Origin: Nocardioides dongkuii
GTDB taxonomy: Bacteria; Actinomycetota; Actinomycetes; Propionibacteriales; Nocardioidaceae
Reading direction: 5' to 3'
DNA: 64,000 nucleotides
Assembly: GCF_014127485.1 (NCBI RefSeq)
Contig: NZ_CP059903.1
Location: 682,001 to 746,000 of the forward strand
In this document: one piece after another, positions 43,344 to 51,398 of the stretch
Layout: every line of letters begins with the position of its first letter
Numbering within the stretch: position 1 is the stretch's first letter
The notes under the pieces: generated by a model
Told to the model about the DNA's origin: nothing
The model's database searches: none
The model's input: the letters and a program-made list of their open reading frames with translations, nothing else
Position numbers and translations under genes: made by a program

Positions 43344-43371
43344 CCCCCACCCCCACCCCCACCCCGCCGTA

Positions 43372-43446
43372 CGCCGAGTCGGCGCGAATGTCCGGGTTCT
43401 CCACAGGCGCGTGGTGGACAAGGCGAACATTCGCGCCGACTCGGCG
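43372..43446. repeat. Palindromic repeat, copy 3 (CGCCGAGTCGGCGC family, open loop)
   Basis: Inverted repeat with 20-bp arms, CGCCGAGTCGGCGCGAATGT (43372-43391) and its complement (43427-43446), around a 35-nt loop containing TTCTCCACAG. The outer 14 bp of the arms match copies 1 and 2. It lies between the ROK gene and lrgA, 16 bp before the lrgA GTG. Confidence 0.85.
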
Positions 43447-43461
43447 GGGGAGGATGGGGCG

Positions 43462-43806
43462 GTGATTGCGGGACTGACGTGGCTGCTGGGCTGCCAGCTG
43501 GTGGGGGAGGTGGCGGTGCGGGCGACCGACGTGCCGGTGCCGGGGCCGGTGGTGGGGATGGTGCTGCTCCTCGTCGTCCTCCAGGTACGCCGCAGCGGTG
43601 ACGACGCCGCGGTGGTGCGGGCCGCCGACGGGGTGCCGCGGCACCTGCAGCTGCTGTTCGTGCCGGCGGGCGCGGGTGTGGTGGGCTACCTGGGCGTGCT
43701 GCGCGCCGACGCGCTGCCGATCGGCGTCGCGCTGGTGGGCTCCTGGCGGCTCGGCCTCGCGGTGGTCGGCTGGACGGTCGCGCTCCTCAGCCGGGCGGAG
43801 GCGTGA
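43462..43806 (+). CDS. LrgA/CidA-family holin-like membrane protein
   Basis: Small membrane protein of 114 residues with about four hydrophobic helices. GCQLVGEVAVRATDVPVPGPVVGMVLL is the LrgA/CidA N-terminal pattern (region about residues 9-36), and LLFVPAGAGVVGYLG follows. It works with an LrgB/CidB partner in export or uptake of small metabolites such as pyruvate, or in autolysis control. GTG start with GGAGG 8 nt upstream. Four-bp overlap with the lrgB-type gene. Confidence 0.85.
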   Translation: MIAGLTWLLGCQLVGEVAVRATDVPVPGPVVGMVLLLVVLQVRRSGDDAAVVRAADGVPRHLQLLFVPAGAGVVGYLGVLRADALPIGVALVGSWRLGLAVVGWTVALLSRAEA

Positions 43807-44507
43807 GCACCGTCGACTGGCTGCTCGGCTCGCCGCTGTTCCCCTTGCTGCTGACGCTGCTCGCCTACCAGCTCGGTCGCGCCGTGCACGCGCGGTCGGG
43901 CGGGCACGCCCTGGCGCAGCCGGTGCTGGTCGCGGTGGTGCTCGTCGGCGCGGTGCTCCTGCTGCTCGACGCGGACGTCGGTGACTACCTCGACGGCACC
44001 GCGGCGCTCACCTTCCTGCTCGGGCCGGCCACGGTGGCGCTGGCCGTGCCGCTGCACCGCCAGGCCCACCGGCTCCGGTCGCTGCTGCTGCCGCTGGCGG
44101 TCGGCGTACCCCTCGGTGCCGTGGTCTCGGTCGGCTCGGCCGTCCTGCTGGCGCGCGCCCTCGGCGGCGACGAGCTGCTCCAGCGCACCCTCGCGCCCAA
44201 GGCCGCGACCACGCCTGTCTCGATCGCGCTCAGCGACACCGCGGGCGGCATCCCCGAGCTGACGGCGGCGCTCACCATCGTCGCCGGCATCCTCGGCGCC
44301 GTCGCCGGCCCGGCGGTGCTGACCCTGCTCCGGGTCCGCGCCCGGACCGCCCGCGGCATCGCGCTCGGCGCGGTCTCCCACGGCATCGGTACGTCGCGCG
44401 CGCTCGCCGAGGACCGCACCGAGGGCGCGTTCTCCGGGCTGTCCATGGGGCTGACCGCGCTGGCGACGAGCCTGGTGCTGCCGCTGGTCCTCGCGCTGCT
44501 GCTCTGA
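43803..44507 (+). CDS. LrgB/CidB-family membrane protein
   Basis: Membrane protein of 234 residues with six or more helices, matching LrgB in length. FLLGPATVALAVPLHRQ, LAPKAATTPVSIALSD and GVSHGIGTSRAL-like AVSHGIGTSRALAEDR are the conserved loops. It forms a unit with the LrgA-type protein encoded just upstream. GTG start overlapping by 4 bp (GTGA). Confidence 0.9.
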   Translation: MSTVDWLLGSPLFPLLLTLLAYQLGRAVHARSGGHALAQPVLVAVVLVGAVLLLLDADVGDYLDGTAALTFLLGPATVALAVPLHRQAHRLRSLLLPLAVGVPLGAVVSVGSAVLLARALGGDELLQRTLAPKAATTPVSIALSDTAGGIPELTAALTIVAGILGAVAGPAVLTLLRVRARTARGIALGAVSHGIGTSRALAEDRTEGAFSGLSMGLTALATSLVLPLVLALLL

Positions 44508-44570
44508 CGGGTGCGTCCCTCGGCCCACCGTCCGGTCCGTCGGCCAGCCTCCTGACGTGTCGAAATCTGC

Positions 44571-45323
44571 TCAGTCCGCCTCGCAGACGCAGAGCTGGAT
44601 AGCCGCGTCCCCGGTGAACGGCCGACCGGACCAGTCGCCGAAGCGCTCGACGAGTCGGAGCCCGGCCTGGGAGAGCAGCAGTGGCAGCTCCTGGGGGTAG
44701 ATGCTCCGGAGCTCGAGCGGTGCGACGACGAAGTCGGGCTCGAGGTCGGTGGAGAAGTACCACGTCCCGCGGGTCACCTGCGCGGCAGCGTCGTAGGTCT
44801 CGGCGACGTCGACCCTCACGTCGCCACGGTCGGGATCGAAGAACGACAGACCGTCGCGGGGGCGTCGAACGCCGTCGGCACCGGCGAGGAGGCGCACGTC
44901 CGGGTTGAACACGTCGAAGATGAACCGCGCCCCGGGTGCCAGGTGCGCCCGCACGGACCGGAGGCAGCTCAGCAGATCGGCAGTCTCGTGCAGGTGGAGC
45001 AACGAGTTCGCTGCGATGAGCACGAGATCGAACGTTCGACCGAGGTCGAAGCGACGCATGTCACCCTGCACCCAGTCCACCGCTGTCGCACGTTCGTCGG
45101 CCTTGCCCCGAGCCTCGGCGAGCATGTCCGACGAGAGCTCCAGGCCAGTGCATGGATGCCCGTCGGAGGCGATGGGGATCAGCTTGTGCCCGGTGCCGCA
45201 CCCGAGCTCCAGGACAGATCCGCCCTGCCGATCGGCCTTGGCCCGATAGAAGTCGACGGCCCGCTCGCCACCCGGGAACAGCCGGTCGTACAACCTCGCA
45301 TCCGAGTAGAACCGTTCACCCAT
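44571..45323 (-). CDS. Class I SAM-dependent methyltransferase
   Basis: Methyltransferase of 250 residues. SAM-binding motif I is VLELGCGTGHKL, the acidic end of strand 2 is TGLELS, and VQGDMRRFDL and FDLVLIAANSLLHL are the following motifs. The target is unknown; the C-terminal half has PLELRSIYPQELPLLLSQAGL, common in small-molecule methyltransferases. It stands alone between a convergent lrgB and an esterase gene. A/T at third codon positions looks more frequent than in neighbours, a possible sign of transfer. Confidence 0.83.
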   Translation of the reverse strand: MGERFYSDARLYDRLFPGGERAVDFYRAKADRQGGSVLELGCGTGHKLIPIASDGHPCTGLELSSDMLAEARGKADERATAVDWVQGDMRRFDLGRTFDLVLIAANSLLHLHETADLLSCLRSVRAHLAPGARFIFDVFNPDVRLLAGADGVRRPRDGLSFFDPDRGDVRVDVAETYDAAAQVTRGTWYFSTDLEPDFVVAPLELRSIYPQELPLLLSQAGLRLVERFGDWSGRPFTGDAAIQLCVCEAD

Positions 45324-45336
45324 CGAGCGCGCCCTC

Positions 45337-46233
45337 CTAGGCCGGGACGCCGAGCCGCCGGCCCAGCCCCGCGACGATCCGCTCCCGCGCCGGGCGCGCC
45401 TCCGGCACCGGCAGCAGGGGTACGACGTGGATCCCGCCGGGCAGCTCGTGGTGCGCGACCTCGCCGAGGCCCGCGAGCCGGTCGCGCAGCAGCCGGCAGT
45501 CCGGCAGCGTGATGTCGCGGGTGCCGACCCAGGTCTCGACCGGCGGCAGCCCCGCGAGGTCGCCGAGGATCGGGCTGACCCGCGGGTCGTCGAGGGACAG
45601 GTCGCCGCGCCACGCGTCGGCGACCACCCGGAGCGCCGGCCGCGCCAGCCACGGGTCGTGCGGCTCGAGCTCGTCGACCTCGGGGTTGCGCATGCCGAGG
45701 TCCAGCCACGGGGCGATCAGCGTCAGCCCACGGACCGGCGACCGGCCGCGCGCGACCGCCAGCTGGGTGGCGGCGAGCGCCAGGCCGCCGCCGGCGGAGT
45801 CGCCGGCGAGGCAGCAGGCCCGCCCCGCGGCGTACAGCTCCTCGAGCAGCGCGGCCACCAGGCCGTGCGCCTCGGTCGCCGTGTGCTCGGGCGCCAGGCC
45901 GTAGACCGGCACCCAGACCTCGGCGTCGAGCGCCGTGGCGATCTCGGCGACCAGCGACCAGTGCTGCGCGACGATCTCGCTCACGTAGGCGCCGCCGTGC
46001 AGGTAGACCACGACCGGCGCGTCCGGGGCCGTGCCCGGCCGGGAGACCCGGTGGACGTCGAACCCGTCCACGCTCGTCGTGGTCACCCGCAGCCGCCGGG
46101 TCACCGCGCGAGGCGGCGCGGAGGGTCCCTTGGGCCGGGCGAGCAGCTGGTGCCCGCCCTCCCGGGTCCGGAACGCCCGCTTGCGCGTGGCGCGCATCAG
46201 CCCCGCCACACCCGTCAGCTGCCAGGACACCAC
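45337..46233 (-). CDS. Alpha/beta-hydrolase esterase (hormone-sensitive-lipase-like)
   Basis: Esterase of 298 residues of lipase family IV. The oxyanion motif is YLHGGAY (HGGx), the nucleophile elbow GDSAGGG, the acid in GTRDITLPD and the base in GGIHVVPLLPV. No signal peptide. GTG at 46233 is 6 nt after TACGCT on the minus strand, suggesting a leaderless message; GTG at 46230 is an alternative. It is divergent from the amidase gene with only 17 bp between starts, so the promoters must overlap. Confidence 0.83.
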   Translation of the reverse strand: MVSWQLTGVAGLMRATRKRAFRTREGGHQLLARPKGPSAPPRAVTRRLRVTTTSVDGFDVHRVSRPGTAPDAPVVVYLHGGAYVSEIVAQHWSLVAEIATALDAEVWVPVYGLAPEHTATEAHGLVAALLEELYAAGRACCLAGDSAGGGLALAATQLAVARGRSPVRGLTLIAPWLDLGMRNPEVDELEPHDPWLARPALRVVADAWRGDLSLDDPRVSPILGDLAGLPPVETWVGTRDITLPDCRLLRDRLAGLGEVAHHELPGGIHVVPLLPVPEARPARERIVAGLGRRLGVPA

Positions 46234-46250
46234 GGCGTGAGCGTAGTTGG

Positions 46251-47678
46251 ATGACCGGCATGACCCGCGTGCACGCCTTCTCCTCCGACGACGCCCTCGG
46301 TCACCTCGACGCGGTCGGCCTGGTCGAGGCCCTGCACGCGGGGCGGGTGTCGGTCCCGGAGGTGACCGAGGCCGCGATCGCGCGCGTGACGGCGGTCGAC
46401 CCGCAGCTTGGCGCCGTCGCCGTCGCCGCCTTCGACCGGGCACGCGCCGAGGCCCGCGACCCGCGGGGCGGCTACTTCGCCGGCGTGCCCACCTTCCTCA
46501 AGGACAACGTCGACGTCCGGGGGCTGCCCACCCAGCACGGCACCGACGCGTTCGTCGGCCGCCCCCGGCCCGCCGACGGCGACGTGGCCCGGATGTTCCT
46601 CGCGACCGGGCTGGTGCCGCTGGGCAAGACCCGGCTCTCGGAGTACGGCTTCAGCGCGACCGCCGAGCACCCGCGGCTCGGGCCGGTCCGCAGCCCGTGG
46701 TCGACCGACCACGTGGCCGGCGCCTCCTCGGCGGGGTCCGCGGCCCTGGTCGCCGCGGGCGCCGTACCCCTCGCGCACGCCAACGACGGCGGCGGGTCGA
46801 TCCGGATCCCCGCATCGGTCAACGGCATGGTCGGGCTCAAGCCCACCCGCGACCGGCTGGCCCAGGAGCGGCTCACCCGCGACATGCCGATCCGGATCGT
46901 CGCCGACGGCGTGGTCACCCGCTCGGTGCGCGACACCGCGGCGTTCCTGCGCGAGGCCGAGCGGGTCTACCGCGTCCCGCACCTGCCGCCGGTCGGCGAC
47001 GTCACCCGCCCCGGGCGACGGCGGCTCCGCATCGCGCTGCACACGGTCGGCGTCGGTCGTGGCGCCAGCCCCGAGGTCACCGAGCTGACCCTCAAGGTCG
47101 CCGGCCGCCTTGAGGAGCTCGGCCACACCGTCGAGGAGGTCGACGCGCCGGTCGACCCCGGCTTCCCCGACGACTTCCTCCTGTACTGGGCGCTGCTGGC
47201 GACGGCGATCGTGCGCACCGGCCGCCGGCTCAACGGCCCCTCCTGGGACCCGAGCAGGCTCGACAACCTCACCCTCGGCCTGGAGCGGCACGCCCGCCGC
47301 CACCTGCACCGCATCCCGGGGGCGATCCGACGGCTCCGGCGTGCCCGGGTGGCCTCGGCCGCCTTCCACGAGACCTGGGACGTCGTCCTGACGCCGACCC
47401 TGGCGACCGAGACCCCGCGGGTCGGCCACCTGGACCCGAGCCGGTCCTACGACGTGGTGATGGAGCGGCTCCTGGACTGGGTGGCGTTCACCCCGTGGCA
47501 GAACGTGACCGGCGACCCGGCGGTCTCGCTGCCGCTCGCGATCACCGCCGCGGGGCTTCCCCAGGGGGTGATGTTCGGCGCTGCGGCGGGCCGGGAGGCG
47601 ACCCTGCTGGAGCTCGCCCTGGAGCTCGAGGAGGCCTTTCCGTTCGCCCGGATCGACGCCCCGGCGCGGGGTGTCTGA
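46251..47678 (+). CDS. Amidase signature family protein
   Basis: Amidohydrolase of 475 residues. The Lys-cis-Ser-Ser triad is visible: Lys84 in TFLKDNVDV, the cis-Ser in NDGGGSIRIPAS and the nucleophile Ser in the same amidase signature; GASSAGSAALVAAG precedes it. Substrate unknown; amidases of this class take amides, nitrile-derived amides or peptides. ATG at 46251 or 46260. It ends 46 bp before tRNA-Thr. GatA is unlikely because no gatB or gatC lies nearby. Confidence 0.87.
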   Translation: MTGMTRVHAFSSDDALGHLDAVGLVEALHAGRVSVPEVTEAAIARVTAVDPQLGAVAVAAFDRARAEARDPRGGYFAGVPTFLKDNVDVRGLPTQHGTDAFVGRPRPADGDVARMFLATGLVPLGKTRLSEYGFSATAEHPRLGPVRSPWSTDHVAGASSAGSAALVAAGAVPLAHANDGGGSIRIPASVNGMVGLKPTRDRLAQERLTRDMPIRIVADGVVTRSVRDTAAFLREAERVYRVPHLPPVGDVTRPGRRRLRIALHTVGVGRGASPEVTELTLKVAGRLEELGHTVEEVDAPVDPGFPDDFLLYWALLATAIVRTGRRLNGPSWDPSRLDNLTLGLERHARRHLHRIPGAIRRLRRARVASAAFHETWDVVLTPTLATETPRVGHLDPSRSYDVVMERLLDWVAFTPWQNVTGDPAVSLPLAITAAGLPQGVMFGAAAGREATLLELALELEEAFPFARIDAPARGV

Positions 47679-47724
47679 GGCGATTTCTCGTTCCCGGGGA
47701 CGCTGTGTATCGTTCTCCGTCGTT

Positions 47725-47797
47725 GCCCCTTTAGCTCAGTCGGCAGAGCGTCTCCATGGTAAGGAGAAGGTCTACGGTTCGATTCCGTAAAGGGGCT
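47725..47797 (+). tRNA. tRNA-Thr (GGT)
   Basis: Acceptor arms GCCCCTT (47725-47731) and AAGGGGC (47790-47796) pair. The anticodon loop ATGGTAA on the stem TCTCC/GGAGA gives GGT. T-arm ACGGTTCGATTCCGT. CCA not encoded. Confidence 0.95.
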
Positions 47798-47848
47798 CTG
47801 GGAAGGTTTGTCCGGCGCGCTAGATTGGCCGGACCAGCCTGCCCTCGT

Positions 47849-47922
47849 GGCGGGGTAGCTCAGGTGGTTAGAGCACACGGCTCATAATCGTGGTGTCGCG
47901 GGTTCGAGTCCCGCCCCCGCTA
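47849..47922 (+). tRNA. tRNA-Met (CAT, elongator)
   Basis: Acceptor arms GGCGGGG (47849-47855) and CCCCGCT (47915-47921). The anticodon loop CTCATAA on the stem CACGG/TCGTG gives CAT. T-arm GCGGGTTCGAGTCCCGC. It lies just upstream of rpmG, the usual actinobacterial arrangement. Elongator type is inferred from the paired first base of the acceptor stem and the context. Confidence 0.93.
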
Positions 47923-47967
47923 CTCGACCACCGAGCAGCACGCACCATCGACCTCCAAGGACTTCCC

Positions 47968-48138
47968 GTGGCCAGCAAGAGCTCTGACGTTCGCCCCAAG
48001 ATCACTCTCGCGTGCGTTGAGTGCAAGGAGCGCAACTACATCACCAAGAAGAACCGCCGCAACGACCCCGACCGGCTCGAGCTGGCGAAGTTCTGCCCGC
48101 GGTGCCGCACCCACCAGGCGCACCGAGAGACCCGCTGA
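47968..48138 (+). CDS. rpmG: 50S ribosomal protein L33
   Basis: Ribosomal protein of 56 residues. The zinc-ribbon form is present, with CVEC and CPRC pairs (about residues 16-19 and 43-46), and [21 protein letters not shown] is the family core (residues about 12-32). GTG start at 47968 after an AAGGA-like site (CCAAGGAC). A 17-bp perfect hairpin follows. Confidence 0.96.
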   Translation: MASKSSDVRPKITLACVECKERNYITKKNRRNDPDRLELAKFCPRCRTHQAHRETR

Positions 48139-48160
48139 CCCGGGTCCGCTCCCGCACGTC

Positions 48161-48197
48161 CGACGACCCCTCCGAGCGCTGCTCGGAGGGGTCGTCG
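48161..48197. terminator. Strong bidirectional hairpin after rpmG
   Basis: Perfect 17-bp stem CGACGACCCCTCCGAGC / GCTCGGAGGGGTCGTCG with loop GCT, between rpmG and the convergent lipoprotein gene. Confidence 0.85.
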
Positions 48198-48210
48198 CGT
48201 TCCCGCCCGC

Positions 48211-49107
48211 TCACACGGTGCAGTCCGGACGCGGCCCGGTCGCCAGGTCGGTGACGTCCAGGCGGATCAGGGTCGGGACGCGCGGCCGGCCGCCCTGGCG
48301 CTGGTAGTACGCCGACCCGGCCTCGCTGACCACCCACACCGCGTCCTCCCCGGAGCGGGCCAGGCCTTCGGCGCCCGGGACCAGCGCGCGGCGGCGTCCC
48401 CCCGGGCCGACCAGGATCCCGCAGCGGGTGACCGACCGGCTGAACCAGACGCCGGACCAGCGGCCGCCCAGCACGACAGCACCCTGCGCGCGTGCGGGGG
48501 CCGGCACCGACCCGACCACCTGCGCGGCGCCGACCTCGGTGACCCCCGGCGCCAGCAGCGCCTCGGTCTCCACCCAGTCCAGGACGCCGGGCCGGCGCGG
48601 GTGCCACCGGCCCAGGCCCAGCCGGCCCGCGTCGTCCCCGGTCGCGAAGGACCCCCGCAGCGGGTCGAGCAGCCGCCAGGTGCGCTGCACCGTCAGCTCG
48701 TCCTCGTCGAGGAGCAGCAGCTGCCGGGTGTCGACCAGCCAGAGGCCGTGCTCGTCGCGGACCAGGCCGCCCCCGTGCCAGCAGCGGGGCAGGTCGACGC
48801 GGTCGCGGACCGTCCCGCGCCGTAGGTCGACCCGCACCACCACGCACGTCCTCGGCTGCCCGTCGGCGTCCACCCCGCCCACCCAGGCGGTGCGGCCGGC
48901 CACCGCCAGCCCCTGCGGGACGAACCCGTCGCGGGTCGGCAGCCAGCGGTGCGCGCAGGCGTTCCGGGAGGCCCGCGTGAGCGGCCCGCAGGACGGCGGC
49001 TCCGCGGCGGTCGGCGGGCCGGCGCGGGAGGTGGTGGAGGTGCCTCCCGGGGTGCAGGCCATGGCGGTGGCGAGGACCAGGGCCACGACCAGGCCCCGGA
49101 GCGGCAC
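48211..49107 (-). CDS. Lipoprotein of unknown function
   Basis: Exported protein of 298 residues. The signal peptide ends ATAMAC (lipobox). The mature protein has Cys-containing segments (SCGPLTRASRNAC, LPRCWHGGG) and short repeats of the kind GLWLVDTRQLLLLDED, suggesting a beta-propeller or similar beta-rich fold. Not recognised further. GTG at 49107 is chosen because it starts at the signal peptide and TAGCCA lies 7 nt before it. It is divergent from hadA. Confidence 0.6.
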   Translation of the reverse strand: MPLRGLVVALVLATAMACTPGGTSTTSRAGPPTAAEPPSCGPLTRASRNACAHRWLPTRDGFVPQGLAVAGRTAWVGGVDADGQPRTCVVVRVDLRRGTVRDRVDLPRCWHGGGLVRDEHGLWLVDTRQLLLLDEDELTVQRTWRLLDPLRGSFATGDDAGRLGLGRWHPRRPGVLDWVETEALLAPGVTEVGAAQVVGSVPAPARAQGAVVLGGRWSGVWFSRSVTRCGILVGPGGRRRALVPGAEGLARSGEDAVWVVSEAGSAYYQRQGGRPRVPTLIRLDVTDLATGPRPDCTV

Positions 49108-49130
49108 CCGGCGTTGGCTAGGTTGAGGAC

Positions 49131-49532
49131 ATGCCAGTCGACCAGTCCCTCGTCGGCCGGGTCTTCCCACCCACCCGACCCTATGCCGTCACGGCCGAGG
49201 CGGTCGGTGCCTTCGCCGCCGCCTCCGGCACGCCGTACGACGGGGGCGCCGCGCCGGCGACCTTCCCGATCGTGCTCGCCTTCGACGCGATGAACGCCTT
49301 CCTCGAGGCCGAGCGGATCGACCTGCACCGCATCGTCCACGGCGAGCAGCGGTTCGCCTACGAGCGGCCGGTCGTCCCCGGCGACGTGCTGACCGCCACC
49401 CTGACCGTCGCGAGCCTGCGGACCATGGGCGGCAACGACATCATCGGCACCACCTCCGAGGTCTCCGACGCCGACGGCACCCTCGTGTGCTCGACGAGCG
49501 CCACCCTGGTGCACCGGGGGGCCGAGGCATGA
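49131..49532 (+). CDS. hadA: (3R)-hydroxyacyl-ACP dehydratase subunit HadA-like
   Basis: FAS1-like dehydratase domain of 133 residues. Start VDQSLVGRVFPPTRPYAVT and FAYERPVVPGDVLTATLTV are HadA-type; the catalytic residues lie in the partner subunit. It is likely to act with HadB in the dehydration step of type II fatty-acid elongation. GAGGAC precedes the ATG, and the stop overlaps hadB by 4 bp. Position next to rpmG is conserved with mycobacteria. Confidence 0.88.
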   Translation: MPVDQSLVGRVFPPTRPYAVTAEAVGAFAAASGTPYDGGAAPATFPIVLAFDAMNAFLEAERIDLHRIVHGEQRFAYERPVVPGDVLTATLTVASLRTMGGNDIIGTTSEVSDADGTLVCSTSATLVHRGAEA

Positions 49533-49912
49533 CGCTGGAGACCCAGACCTACACCGTCACCCGCGCCGACCTGGTGCGGTACGCCGCGGCGAGCGGCGAC
49601 CACAACCCGATCCACCAGGACGACGACGTCGCCCGCAGCGTCGGGCTGCCCGGGGTGATCGCGCACGGGATGTACACGATGGCGCTCGCCGCGCGCGCCG
49701 TCGGGACCTGGTTCCCGGGCTCGGAGGTCGTCAGCCTGGGCTGCAAGTTCACCCAGCCGGTCGCCGTGCCCGCCGAGGGCGGGGTCGAGCTCGAGGTCGC
49801 CGGCGAGGAGAAGCCCGGCGACGACGGGCTGACCACGGTCGCGCTCACGGTCACCTCGGGTGGCCGGAAGGTGCTGGGGATGCCCCGCGCCGTCGTCCGG
49901 GTCCATGGCTGA
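49529..49912 (+). CDS. hadB: (3R)-hydroxyacyl-ACP dehydratase subunit HadB-like
   Basis: MaoC-type hot-dog-fold protein of 127 residues with the hydratase-2 catalytic motif SGDHNPIHQD (Asp and His) near residue 25 and LPGVIAHGMYTM after it. Catalytic partner of HadA. The stop overlaps murB by 8 bp. As this lineage is not expected to make mycolic acids, the pair probably serves general fatty-acid synthesis or another acyl chain. Confidence 0.9.
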   Translation: MTLETQTYTVTRADLVRYAAASGDHNPIHQDDDVARSVGLPGVIAHGMYTMALAARAVGTWFPGSEVVSLGCKFTQPVAVPAEGGVELEVAGEEKPGDDGLTTVALTVTSGGRKVLGMPRAVVRVHG

Positions 49913-50936
49913 GCGGCTCGCCGACCACACCACCCTGCGCCTCGGCGGCCCCGCCGGCCGCTGGGTGCGGGCGACGACGGAGGCCGACCTGGTCGAGGCG
50001 GTCGCGGCGGCCGACGCCGCCGGCGAGGACGTCCTGGTCCTGGGCGGCGGCAGCAACCTGGTGGTCGCCGACGCCGGCTTCCCCGGCACCGTCGTCGAGG
50101 TCGCCACCCGCGGCGTGACGACCGACCTCGACGGGGACGACGACCCCACCTGCGGCGGGGTGCTGGTGACCGTCGCGGCGGGGGAGGGCTGGGACGACCT
50201 CGTCGCCCTCGCGGTCCGGCGCGGCTGGGTCGGCGTCGAGGCGCTCTCCGGCATCCCCGGCTCCGTCGGCGCGACGCCGATCCAGAACGTCGGCGCCTAC
50301 GGTCAGGAGGTGTCGCAGACCATCGCGTCGGTGCGGGTCTGGGACCGCCGGCTCCGCGGGGTGCGTACCTTCGCCGCGGCCGACTGCGGGTTCGGCTACC
50401 GGCACAGCCGGTTCAAGGCCGACCCCGGCCGGCACGTCGTCCTCGCGGTCACCTTCCAGCTGCGCCAGGGCACCCTCGGCGAGCCGGTGCGGTACGCCGA
50501 GCTGGCGCGCACCCTCGGCGTCGAGACCGGCGCCCGGGCCCCGCTGGCCGACGTGCGCGCGGCGGTGCTGGGGCTGCGCCGCGGCAAGGGCATGGTCCTC
50601 GACGCCGACGACCCGGACACCTGGAGCGCCGGCTCGTTCTTCACCAACCCCGTCGTCGACCCGGACGTGGTCCCCGAGGGCGCGCCCGCCTGGCCGCAGC
50701 CCGACGGCCGGGTCAAGACCAGCGCGGCCTGGCTGATCGAGCACGCGGGGTTCCACCGCGGCCACGGCGCGGGGCCGGCCACGCTGTCGACCAAGCACAC
50801 CCTGGCGCTGACCAACCGCGGTGCCGCGCGCACCGAGGACCTGCTCGCGCTCGCCCGGGAGGTCCGGGACGGCGTCGAGGGGCGCTTCGGCATCCGGCTC
50901 GTCAACGAGCCGGTGCTGGTCGGCTGCGCGCTGTAG
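49905..50936 (+). CDS. murB: UDP-N-acetylenolpyruvoylglucosamine reductase
   Basis: Flavoenzyme of 343 residues that reduces UDP-GlcNAc-enolpyruvate to UDP-MurNAc for peptidoglycan. FAD-binding motif VLGGGSNLVVAD, then SGIPGSVGATPIQNVGAYGQEV, FGYRHSRFK with the catalytic Arg region, and SAGSFFTNPVV with the proton-donor Ser. Type I-like, with KTSAAWLIEHAGFHRG at the C-terminal part. ATG at 49905 overlaps hadB. Confidence 0.95.
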   Translation: MAERLADHTTLRLGGPAGRWVRATTEADLVEAVAAADAAGEDVLVLGGGSNLVVADAGFPGTVVEVATRGVTTDLDGDDDPTCGGVLVTVAAGEGWDDLVALAVRRGWVGVEALSGIPGSVGATPIQNVGAYGQEVSQTIASVRVWDRRLRGVRTFAAADCGFGYRHSRFKADPGRHVVLAVTFQLRQGTLGEPVRYAELARTLGVETGARAPLADVRAAVLGLRRGKGMVLDADDPDTWSAGSFFTNPVVDPDVVPEGAPAWPQPDGRVKTSAAWLIEHAGFHRGHGAGPATLSTKHTLALTNRGAARTEDLLALAREVRDGVEGRFGIRLVNEPVLVGCAL

Positions 50937-50954
50937 CCCCGGGCGGGAGGTCGC

Positions 50955-51398
50955 CTAGTAGTTGGTCTCGTTGCCCGCGGCGACCGCGATCACGATGAAC
51001 AGCACCACCGCCAGCACGGCCAGCAGCAGGAGCACCGTGCTGACGATGCCGAGGACCATGCCGATGTTCGCCTCGCCGGCGCCCCGCCACCGCTGCGGCT
51101 CGGCGTCGATCTCGCGCTTCGCCCGCGCACCCACGAACCACGCGAACGGGCCGAGCAGGATCGGCAGGCCGCACACGAAGGTGCCGCCCAGGCCGACGAT
51201 CCCCAGGACCAGTGCGGTGGTGGCCTGCGGGTGCATCGGCACCTGGCCGTACGCCGGGTAGCCCGGCTGGCCGTACGGCTGCCCGTACGGCGGCGGGCCG
51301 CCGTACTGCTGCTGGCCGTACTGGTTCCAGGCAGGCTGGCCGGGCTGCTGGCCGGGCTGCTGGCCGGGCTGGTCGGGCTGGCTGGGCTGGTCGGTCAC
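50955..51398 (-). CDS. DUF4190-type membrane protein with Gln/Pro/Tyr-rich head
   Basis: Protein of 147 residues. The head (about 1-55) is made of QPGQQ and YGQP-like repeats, then ALVLGIVGLGGTFVCGLPILLGPFAWFVG and a second hydrophobic region VLGIVSTVLLLLAVLAVVLFIV form the two-helix DUF4190 domain; between them ARAKREID is typical. Function unknown. The GTG overlaps the stop of add (GTGA). Confidence 0.78.
   Translation of the reverse strand: MTDQPSQPDQPGQQPGQQPGQPAWNQYGQQQYGGPPPYGQPYGQPGYPAYGQVPMHPQATTALVLGIVGLGGTFVCGLPILLGPFAWFVGARAKREIDAEPQRWRGAGEANIGMVLGIVSTVLLLLAVLAVVLFIVIAVAAGNETNY

Noticed and set aside
43462..44507. Phage holin/prophage remnant
   Set aside because: LrgA/LrgB-type pairs are chromosomal metabolite or autolysis proteins, and no other phage gene is near.
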